Below are positions 1-5,114 of a DNA stretch of 5,114 bases, piece by piece; within the stretch, counting starts at the first letter, position 1, and every line of letters begins with the position of its first letter. A program made the position numbers and the translations under genes. The stretch is taken from the NCBI GenBank assembly GCA_002305275.1, contig DBQO01000043.1, positions 27,036 to 32,149 on the forward strand, written 5' to 3'. This DNA is from Bacteroidales bacterium UBA1392 (lineage in GTDB: Bacteria; Bacteroidota; Bacteroidia; Bacteroidales; UBA932). The notes below the pieces were generated by a model that saw only the letters and a program-made list of their open reading frames with translations, did not search any database and was not told where the DNA came from.

Positions 1-515
1 TGAGAGCCAATGGCGAAATCGCCCCTGAAAGGGATGAGTTTGATGTTAAACTAATCAGGGCAGCTGTAGCCAAAGGTATTCCCGTGCTGGGAATATGTCG
101 CGGCCAGCAATTGATGAGTGTAGCTTTTGGCGGCTCGCTCTACCAGGATATTCCCTCACAGATTGCAAGCAGTTATGTCAAGCACAGACAAGGAGATACT
201 CCCGGTTATTATGGCACACATACCATCAACATAGAGAAGGGGTCCATACTGGCTGAAGTTGTCGGCAGCAATAAAGCCGTTGTCAATTCATTCCACCATC
301 AGGCCATAAAAGCGATGCCCGCAGGGTTTAAGGTGACTGCAAGGTCTGCTGATGGAATAATAGAGGGAATTGAAAGGGTATCTCCCCTCAAGGGATATGC
401 TGACGGAGGTGCACTTATTTTCGGAACACAATTCCACCCCGAAATTTTCACTAATGCCGGCAATCCCCTCTTCCTCGGACTTTTCGAGAAGCTGGTTTCC
501 GAAGCCTCGAAATAG
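1..515 (+). CDS. Gamma-glutamyl-gamma-aminobutyrate hydrolase family protein (class I GATase-like, peptidase C26), 5'-truncated
   Basis: Only the last 170 residues are visible; the frame is open from base 3 to a TAG stop, so the true start lies upstream of the window. The GTG at 84 is an internal Val, not a start, because family-like sequence (RDEFDxxLIxAAVAKGIPVLGIC) continues upstream of it. The fold is a class I glutamine amidotransferase domain. The nucleophile elbow GICRGQQ puts the catalytic Cys at visible residue 32 (bases 96-98). A NSFHHQ segment follows at about residues 95-100. The terminal QFHPE motif supplies His 145 and Glu 147 of the triad. NSFHHQ plus QFHPE and no synthase domain after it point to the C26 hydrolases (PuuD-like), which cleave gamma-glutamyl amide bonds in the cytoplasm, rather than to an amidotransferase subunit. 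The substrate cannot be told from sequence. It converges on the mutase gene with a 6-base gap. Confidence 0.88.
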   Translation, partial: RANGEIAPERDEFDVKLIRAAVAKGIPVLGICRGQQLMSVAFGGSLYQDIPSQIASSYVKHRQGDTPGYYGTHTINIEKGSILAEVVGSNKAVVNSFHHQAIKAMPAGFKVTARSADGIIEGIERVSPLKGYADGGALIFGTQFHPEIFTNAGNPLFLGLFEKLVSEASK

Positions 516-521
516 TTCTGA

Positions 522-1877
522 TTAAATAAAATTCTTAATTACTTCGCGGGCTTGGGCGACTTTCTCTTCGAGAAGGTCTATTGATGTGGCTTCACAGATA
601 AAGCGAAGGTAGGGTTCGGTATTGGAGGGCCTTATATTGAACCACCATTGAGCAAACTCCACCCTGTAACCGTCAAAGTCATAAGATGCAACCGGACGCT
701 CCTGAGAGACAAACAACTCCCTTACGGCTACCATCGCATCCTCTTTTTTGGATATGGCAAAGTTGATTTCACCGGAGCTGAAATAGCCATTTATCCTCTC
801 TATCAGCTGTGACAGCGACACACCTTCTCTCTTGAAGCGCGCGATGACATTTAGCGCCAGGATGGCTGCCAAAATACCGCTATCCGAATAGAAAAAATCC
901 TTGAAGTAGTAATGGCCGGCCAGTTCTCCACCGAATAGGCCATCTATCTCACGCAATTTATGGGCGGCAAAAGCCCTACCTACCTTCCAGGTAACAACCT
1001 CTGCTCCCATTGGTTCAAGGTACTCGGCAACCGACTTGGAACTACGTATATCCTGAAGCACAATAAGCTGCGCCCCCTTATATTTCTCATTTTCTAAGAA
1101 ATAGTGACCCAGAAGTGCTATAATCAAATCGGGTGAAATGAATTTACCTCTCTCATCCACAAACATTACCCTGTCCGCATCACCATCAAAAATTACTCCC
1201 ACGTCGCTGCGCTGAGCTATAACCGACTTCTGAAGTTCGATAAGATTTTCCGGAACGAGCGGATTGGGATCATGGTTGGGGAATGTACCGTCCAGCTCAT
1301 CGAAGAGATAGAGAGGCCCTTCTCCAAAAATTTTTCTCGCAAAAAGAGCCGCCATACCATTGGATATGTCAATACTGATTTTCAAATCCGAAACATCCTC
1401 TTTCCTGGAGTTCAAAAAGGAGATATACTCCTCTGAAATGTTAAACGGGACTATTTTGCCTCGCGTGGTTGCAACAGGTGTCTCCCTACCCTCTTCAATC
1501 CATCTCTTTATAGTAGAAAGACCTGTATCAAAGCCAACCGGAAGAGCATTTTCACGAGAAATTTTCATACCGTTGTACTCTTTGGGATTATGAGAAGCGG
1601 TAATCTGCACCGAGGCAGGGAAACCGTGAATTGCAGTGCCGAAATAGACCATCGGCGTGGTACTCAGCCCGACATCGTAAACATCCGCACCGGCATCGTT
1701 GATACCTTTAACCACATATTCGAAAATTTCAGGGGAAGAGGTTCTTGCATCCCTACCCACCAATACTTTATCGGCCTCCAGTAGAACGGGAATAAAATAA
1801 CCTACCTTATAAGCCAGGTATTTATCGAAATCCACATTATAGATTCCGCGTATATCATAAGCGTGAAATGCTCCCAT
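522..1877 (-). CDS. manB: Phosphomannomutase/phosphoglucomutase (alpha-D-phosphohexomutase family)
   Basis: A 451-residue cytoplasmic enzyme, normal length for the bacterial PMM/PGM group, that interconverts hexose 6-phosphate and 1-phosphate to feed GDP-mannose or UDP-glucose type precursors for surface glycans. All four family motifs are present in order. The phosphoserine loop TASHNP has its catalytic Ser at 95. The Mg-binding loop DGDADR has Asp 231, 233 and 235. The sugar-binding loop GELAGH is at 317-322. The phosphate-binding RPSNTEPYLR is at 416-425. The sugar loop has Ala where many members have Ser (GExSGH). The start fits because family-like sequence (AYDIRGIYN) begins within a few residues of the ATG. 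It is the last gene of a minus-strand run, 5 bases after the def stop, so it is probably co-translated with it. The choice between mannose and glucose phosphate as main substrate, and hence the symbol, is inferred; glucosamine mutase (GlmM) is less likely from the motif set. Confidence 0.93.
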   Translation of the reverse strand: MGAFHAYDIRGIYNVDFDKYLAYKVGYFIPVLLEADKVLVGRDARTSSPEIFEYVVKGINDAGADVYDVGLSTTPMVYFGTAIHGFPASVQITASHNPKEYNGMKISRENALPVGFDTGLSTIKRWIEEGRETPVATTRGKIVPFNISEEYISFLNSRKEDVSDLKISIDISNGMAALFARKIFGEGPLYLFDELDGTFPNHDPNPLVPENLIELQKSVIAQRSDVGVIFDGDADRVMFVDERGKFISPDLIIALLGHYFLENEKYKGAQLIVLQDIRSSKSVAEYLEPMGAEVVTWKVGRAFAAHKLREIDGLFGGELAGHYYFKDFFYSDSGILAAILALNVIARFKREGVSLSQLIERINGYFSSGEINFAISKKEDAMVAVRELFVSQERPVASYDFDGYRVEFAQWWFNIRPSNTEPYLRFICEATSIDLLEEKVAQAREVIKNFI

Positions 1878-1882
1878 AAAGT

Positions 1883-2440
1883 TTACTTTTCTATTTTTAC
1901 CCTGTAAGATGTTGCGACGTTTCCTTTGGAGATGTTGTTGAGTTTGCTCCCTAGAATTTTTTTACGAATAGGCGCAGCCCTGTCAGTAAAGACCACTCCG
2001 TCGAGATGGTCCATCTCATGCTGTAACATTCTGGAGGCGAATCCGTCAAATTCCTCCTCCTTCTCCTGAAAGTTTTCGTCAATATATTTGATGCGTACCA
2101 CTTTGGGTCTGTCAATCTCTGCATCGACATCCGGGATACTCAAACAACCTTCACTATAGGTACTCATCTCTTCGCTTTTGAAGGTAAAAACGGGATTTAT
2201 CATCTTGCGCATGAAATCGGCAAGTTCGGGATAGCGATCAGCCAAATCACTGCCGTCCACAATCAGAACCCTGATTGAACGGCCTACTTGTGGAGCTGCA
2301 AGGCCACAACCATCGGCTTGCTTCATGGTTTCATACATGTCATCCAGAAGCTTCGTCAGCTCCTCTCTCTCCTCAATATCCGCCTCCACAGCCTTTTCAC
2401 GCAATACCTGGGATCCATATAAATAAATAGGTAGTATCAT
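1883..2440 (-). CDS. def: Peptide deformylase
   Basis: This 185-residue metalloenzyme removes the formyl group from the initiator Met of nascent proteins as they leave the ribosome. The three hallmark motifs are intact and in order. Motif I is GCGLAAPQ at 44-51, whose Gln stabilises the intermediate. Motif II is EGCLS at 97-101, with the metal ligand Cys 99. Motif III is HEMDH at 141-145, with metal ligands His 141 and His 145 and catalytic Glu 142. The protein starts MILPIYLYGSQVLR, matching the usual beginning of the family (xxxIxxxGxxVLR), so the ATG at 2440 is well supported. The 15-base AT-rich gap after ruvX has no Shine-Dalgarno sequence. The gene sits between ruvX and the mutase and is probably transcribed with both. 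The length and short C-terminal tail resemble the type 1 bacterial enzymes. Confidence 0.97.
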   Translation of the reverse strand: MILPIYLYGSQVLREKAVEADIEEREELTKLLDDMYETMKQADGCGLAAPQVGRSIRVLIVDGSDLADRYPELADFMRKMINPVFTFKSEEMSTYSEGCLSIPDVDAEIDRPKVVRIKYIDENFQEKEEEFDGFASRMLQHEMDHLDGVVFTDRAAPIRKKILGSKLNNISKGNVATSYRVKIEK

Positions 2441-2455
2441 ATATGTAAAATTTAA

Positions 2456-2878
2456 TCATTGTTGTTTCTGTGTTCTATCTAAATAACTTTGCAGGATGAT
2501 GGCAGCACTGATCTTATCCACGGAGGATTTGTCACGACGTTCCGATTTTTTCATTCCACCTTCGATCATTGCTCTGTGTGCGAGGACTGAAGTGAATCGT
2601 TCGTCTTCGAGCACAATGGGAATTGAGGGGAACTTTTTCTTCAGCAGGTTGATGAAAGCCTGTACCAGCGGAGCTGACTGAGAATCGGTGTTGTCCATAT
2701 TTAAAGGGATGCCCACCACAAAGAGTTCCACCTTTTGATTTTGAAGGTAATTTTGAAGATAATCTATTATCTTTGCGGACGGAACAGTATCGAGGGCTGA
2801 CGCAAATATGCGCAACGGGTCGCTCACTGCGAGACCGGTGCGCTTGCTGCCATAGTCTATGCCTATTATCCTGTTCAT
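2456..2878 (-). CDS. ruvX: RuvX/YqgF family Holliday-junction resolvase / pre-16S rRNA nuclease
   Basis: A 140-residue protein with an RNase H-like fold, about the usual size of YqgF. The first strand GIDYGSKRTGLAVSD carries Asp 8. VVGIPLNMDNT follows at 54-64. DERFTS at 92-97 supplies Glu 93. A C-terminal DKISAAIIL helix supplies Asp 121. These three acidic residues match the predicted metal-binding active site. In E. coli the family is linked to processing of the 5' end of 16S rRNA and by structure to Holliday-junction resolution; which role dominates here is not visible. The start is firm because Asp 8 follows it at the usual distance. It is the first gene of the minus-strand run and diverges from the M23 gene with 19 bases between the start codons. 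A Bacteroidota-type -7 element lies just upstream. Confidence 0.95.
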   Translation of the reverse strand: MNRIIGIDYGSKRTGLAVSDPLRIFASALDTVPSAKIIDYLQNYLQNQKVELFVVGIPLNMDNTDSQSAPLVQAFINLLKKKFPSIPIVLEDERFTSVLAHRAMIEGGMKKSERRDKSSVDKISAAIILQSYLDRTQKQQ

Positions 2879-2882
2879 TATG

Positions 2883-2910
2883 CAAAGTTAATGTTTTATG
2901 GCACGACAAA
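2883..2910 (-). promoter_or_regulatory. Possible Bacteroidota-type promoter for ruvX-def-mutase
   Basis: Read on the minus strand, TAACTTTG (2890 to 2883) fits the TAnnTTTG -7 consensus of Bacteroidota housekeeping promoters exactly. A TTTG (2910 to 2907) could be the -33 element, but the 16-base spacer is a few bases shorter than usual. Only four bases separate the -7 element from the ruvX ATG, so transcription would begin at or about one base before the start codon, giving a leaderless or nearly leaderless mRNA. The -33 part would lie inside the first codons of the divergent M23 gene. An 8-base motif with four to six fixed positions can occur by chance, so this is a suggestion. Confidence 0.5.
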
Positions 2911-3749
2911 AAGAAAAATTCGGCAAAAAGTTAAGATTTTCTATAATCAACGATGACTCCCACAAGGAGTTATTCTCGTTCAGAACCTCAAAAATCAACA
3001 TCATACTGGTCTCTATCCTGCTATTGCTCGCAGTTATGGCAGGGACCTACCTGCTAACTTCACGCACTTTCATAAGACACACCATTCCCGGCTATCCCTC
3101 CACGGAAAGCAAGCGCATGGCAGTAGAAAATGCCATAAAGATAGATTCTCTCGAGAGAGCTGTGGAGATGTGGGCATTCCAAGTGGCAAATATTCAAAGG
3201 ATTGTCACAGGCAAGAAACCTCTTACCCCCGACTCCCTCGGAATAGCGAGGGAGACTCCTCCGATAGATGGGGCTCTCAGTGATCTCTATTATCGCAGCG
3301 ATTCTCTCCTGAGAGAGGAGGTGCTGCGCCGCGAGCAGTACAATGTCTCCGGGCAAAGGCAGGAGATAGAGCAGATTGAGGGACTTCACTTTTTTACCCC
3401 TGTGAGCGGTATAATTACCGAAGCATATAACAAGGCAACCGGGCACCCCTATATAGACGTTGCCGCCCAGACCGGCACAATAGTACACTCCGTACTCGAT
3501 GGTACCGTCATTTCCGCAGGATGGAGCGATGACACGGGATACACCCTCCAGATACAGCACAGCCACGATATCATTTCCGTTTATAAGCATAACGAACAGC
3601 TGCTCAAAAGCAGTGGTGATAAGGTCAAAGCCGGCACCCCTATAGCGATGGTGGGTAACACGGGGAAACTCAGCACCGGCAGCCATCTCCACTTTGAGCT
3701 CTGGCACAAGGGAGAGGCGGTAGACCCCACCCTTTACATCAAGTTTTAG
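2898..3749 (+). CDS. Membrane-anchored M23 family metallopeptidase (LytM-like murein hydrolase)
   Basis: A 283-residue protein. A basic cytoplasmic stretch of about 31 residues leads into one hydrophobic segment (about 34-54), without a lipobox or a clear signal-peptidase site, so the C-terminus should face the periplasm as a type II membrane protein. A charged, partly helical linker (about 70-160) follows. The M23 domain runs from about 165 to 283. Zinc ligands His 183 and Asp 187 (HPYID) and the HLH motif (His 263, His 265) are present, and His 231 in YKHNEQL fits the other active-site His. The complete set suggests an active endopeptidase that cuts peptidoglycan cross-links, not a degenerate activator such as EnvC or NlpD, although a regulatory role is not excluded. 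The MARQKEKFGKK start is a basic inner face before the membrane span; an ATG at 2891 is out of frame. It ends 3 bases before dxr, so the two are very likely one operon. Confidence 0.92.
   Translation: MARQKEKFGKKLRFSIINDDSHKELFSFRTSKINIILVSILLLLAVMAGTYLLTSRTFIRHTIPGYPSTESKRMAVENAIKIDSLERAVEMWAFQVANIQRIVTGKKPLTPDSLGIARETPPIDGALSDLYYRSDSLLREEVLRREQYNVSGQRQEIEQIEGLHFFTPVSGIITEAYNKATGHPYIDVAAQTGTIVHSVLDGTVISAGWSDDTGYTLQIQHSHDIISVYKHNEQLLKSSGDKVKAGTPIAMVGNTGKLSTGSHLHFELWHKGEAVDPTLYIKF
3233..3254. repeat. Perfect inverted repeat (8-bp stem, 6-base loop) inside the M23 gene
   Basis: CTCCCTCG (3233-3240) and CGAGGGAG (3247-3254) are perfect reverse complements around the loop GAATAG. The hairpin is GC-rich and lies over codons 112-119, in the linker between the membrane span and the M23 domain. 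No T-tract follows, so it is not a typical terminator. It may be chance, helped by the many GAG/CTC triplets in this gene, or it may slow translation or guide RNA cleavage. Confidence 0.5.
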
Positions 3750-3752
3750 CAG

Positions 3753-4916
3753 ATGGAGCAACCCAGAAGATCAGTAGCCATACTTGGATCCACAGGATCT
3801 ATCGGCACACAAACCCTCGAAGTGATTTCGCATAACAGCGACCTCTTTGAGGTGGATTTGCTTACAGCAAACAACAATAGCAGGCTGCTGATAGAGCAGG
3901 CGATCAGATTCAAGCCAAACAATGTGGTGATATGCAACCCCTCGAAATATGAGGAGGTAAAGAGTGCGCTTGCACCCCACTACATAAAGGTATTTCAGGG
4001 TATGGATTCCGTTTGCGACCTGGTCGGGAGTTCCACTGTAGATATTGTTGTGACTGCAATGGTGGGGTTCAGCGGTTTACAGCCCACAATTTCCGCCATA
4101 AAGGCGGGAAAGGTAATAGCACTCTCCAACAAAGAGACGCTGGTCGCCGCCGGAGAGATCATTATGTCATTGGCAGCGGAGTACGGCAGCCCCATCATTC
4201 CGGTGGACTCCGAGCACTCTGCCATATTCCAGGCGCTGCAAGGGGAGAGAACCAACCCGGAGAAGCTCCTGCTGACTGCATCCGGAGGCCCTTTTCTCCA
4301 TACTCCCGCTAAAGAACTCTATAAAGTAACACCTAAGGAGGCCCTCAGGCATCCTCGCTGGAAGATGGGTTCCAAGGTGACCCTCGACTCCGCAACTCTT
4401 ATGAATAAGGGGCTGGAAGTTATTGAGGCGCACTGGCTCTTCGATATGGAGCCGGAGAGGATAGAGGTGGTAATCCACCCGCAGAGCATTATTCATTCCA
4501 TGGTACAATTTGAGGATGGGAGCGTAATTGCTCAACTCAGTTCGCCCGATATGCGGCTACCCATTCAATATGCCCTCTCCTACCCCTATCGTATCCCTCT
4601 GGATACTCCTCGGATATATTTTGGAGAGCTGGCCGAACTAACCTTCTTTAAGCCGGATAGGGAGAGATTTCCTTGTCTGGCGATTGCAGAAGAGTCTTTA
4701 CGCCGTGGCGGGAATACCACTTGTGCTATGAATGGTGCAAACGAGGTTGCAGTAGAGGCCTTCCTCAAAGAGAAAATTGATTTTATGGAGATACCCGATA
4801 TCATCAGCAGGGCGATTGCAATGGTGCCATTTATCGGGAAACCTACACTTGATGATATATATAGCACAAATTTTGCAGCAAGAGAAGCTGCGGAACAAAT
4901 TATTCACAACAAATAG
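3753..4916 (+). CDS. dxr: 1-deoxy-D-xylulose-5-phosphate reductoisomerase
   Basis: A 387-residue cytoplasmic enzyme, standard length, that converts DXP to 2-C-methyl-D-erythritol 4-phosphate with NADPH, the committed step of the MEP isoprenoid pathway and the target of fosmidomycin. The NADPH-binding GSTGSIG is at 12-18. ALSNKETLVAAGE at 123-135 is the conserved segment before the active site. Metal ligands Asp 152 and Glu 154 (VDSEHSA) and Glu 222 (NKGLE) are present. Substrate-binding Ser 177 in TASGGP, His 200 in HPRWKMG, and Asn 218 and Lys 219 are also in place. The C-terminal NGANEVAVEAFL is typical. The start is set by SVAILGSTGSIG directly after it. It begins 3 bases after the M23 stop with no Shine-Dalgarno sequence, and rseP follows 21 bases downstream, so it is the middle gene of an envelope-related operon. 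Confidence 0.98.
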   Translation: MEQPRRSVAILGSTGSIGTQTLEVISHNSDLFEVDLLTANNNSRLLIEQAIRFKPNNVVICNPSKYEEVKSALAPHYIKVFQGMDSVCDLVGSSTVDIVVTAMVGFSGLQPTISAIKAGKVIALSNKETLVAAGEIIMSLAAEYGSPIIPVDSEHSAIFQALQGERTNPEKLLLTASGGPFLHTPAKELYKVTPKEALRHPRWKMGSKVTLDSATLMNKGLEVIEAHWLFDMEPERIEVVIHPQSIIHSMVQFEDGSVIAQLSSPDMRLPIQYALSYPYRIPLDTPRIYFGELAELTFFKPDRERFPCLAIAEESLRRGGNTTCAMNGANEVAVEAFLKEKIDFMEIPDIISRAIAMVPFIGKPTLDDIYSTNFAAREAAEQIIHNK

Positions 4917-4937
4917 AGACAAAATAGAGTACAGATA

Positions 4938-5114
4938 ATGATTGTATTGATTAAAATAGTCCAGGTGATTTTTGCACTCTCCATTCTGGTGCTGGTTCAC
5001 GAATTGGGACACTTCATATTTGCAAAACTTTTCAAGACCAGGGTTAACAAATTTTACCTCTTTTTTAACCCCTCTTTTTCCATTATGCGCGCCAAGAAAA
5101 TCGGCGGCAAATGG
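4938..5114 (+). CDS. rseP: RseP family site-2 zinc metalloprotease, 3'-truncated
   Basis: Only the first 59 codons are visible; the frame is still open at the window edge. The protein starts with a hydrophobic segment and carries HELGH at residues 21-25 inside it. This is the HExxH zinc site of site-2 intramembrane proteases, with the two His ligands and the catalytic Glu. The following FAKLFKTRVNKFYLFF is typical of the Bacteroidales form. In E. coli RseP cleaves anti-sigma factors such as RseA and leftover signal peptides; the substrate here is unknown. The PDZ domain(s) and the second zinc-ligand motif would lie beyond the window. The ATG at 4938 places HELGH at the usual distance from the start. 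The reading frame stays open upstream to the dxr stop, but no other ATG, GTG or TTG lies in frame there. dxr followed by rseP is a gene order I recall from other Bacteroidales. Confidence 0.95.
   Translation, partial: MIVLIKIVQVIFALSILVLVHELGHFIFAKLFKTRVNKFYLFFNPSFSIMRAKKIGGKW

Noticed and set aside
482..512. Inverted repeat TTTCGAG/CTCGAAA as an intrinsic terminator for gene 1.
   Set aside because: The 17-base loop is long, the stem is only 7 bp with A/T ends, and no run of T follows.
84..515. GTG at 84 as the start of the amidotransferase-like gene.
   Set aside because: The frame is open to the window edge with family-like sequence upstream. Starting here would put the catalytic Cys at residue 5 and remove the N-terminal half of the fold.
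2879..2897. A plus-strand promoter for the M23 gene in the divergent gap.
   Set aside because: The nearest sequence, TAATGTTT, misses the TAnnTTTG consensus, and no paired -33 TTTG is at a good distance. The promoter may lie further back inside ruvX.
2532..2909. A 125-codon minus-strand reading frame overlapping ruvX.
   Set aside because: It is a frame-shifted shadow of ruvX, shows no family motifs, and would begin inside the divergent M23 gene. ruvX in the other frame has all its active-site residues.
3060..3761. A 233-codon minus-strand reading frame opposite the M23 gene.
   Set aside because: It lies antisense to a gene with a complete M23 active site, has no recognisable domain, and would cross the M23-dxr junction.

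Overview
The window looks like an ordinary chromosomal segment of a member of the Bacteroidota, most likely order Bacteroidales. Three things suggest this. The starts of all six genes that begin here lack a good Shine-Dalgarno sequence. The one promoter-like element I see, TAACTTTG, fits the TAnnTTTG -7 consensus of this phylum. The M23 peptidase, deformylase and RseP proteins have the flavour of Bacteroidales versions. This placement is by pattern recognition, without a database search.

Layout: (1) positions 1-515, plus strand: the C-terminal part of a class I glutamine-amidotransferase-like peptidase of the C26 (gamma-glutamyl-GABA hydrolase) family, cut by the window edge. (2) positions 522-2878, minus strand: a compact three-gene run read in the order ruvX (YqgF Holliday-junction resolvase / rRNA-processing nuclease family), def (peptide deformylase) and a phosphomannomutase/phosphoglucomutase. 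Gaps are 15 and 5 bases. (3) positions 2898-5114, plus strand: a second run of a membrane-anchored M23 metallopeptidase, dxr (MEP isoprenoid pathway) and the first 59 codons of rseP (site-2 protease), with gaps of 3 and 21 bases.

The two runs diverge from a 19-base gap that holds the -7-like element facing ruvX. Run 2 and gene 1 converge with only 6 bases between their stops. No stretch over 300 bases lacks a gene; the longest intergenic gap is 21 bases. I see no RNA genes, mobile elements, CRISPR arrays or attachment sites.

Functionally, the minus-strand run combines nucleic-acid housekeeping, N-terminal protein maturation and sugar-phosphate supply for surface glycans. The plus-strand run is about the envelope: peptidoglycan cleavage or its regulation, isoprenoid precursors (which include the undecaprenyl carrier) and intramembrane proteolysis. 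All catalytic motifs I could check are intact. I do not see a novel system here. The findings are modest points: a possibly leaderless ruvX transcript, a plus-strand run whose three genes share one frame separated by single TAG codons, an Ala variant in the mutase sugar-binding loop, and an intragenic hairpin.
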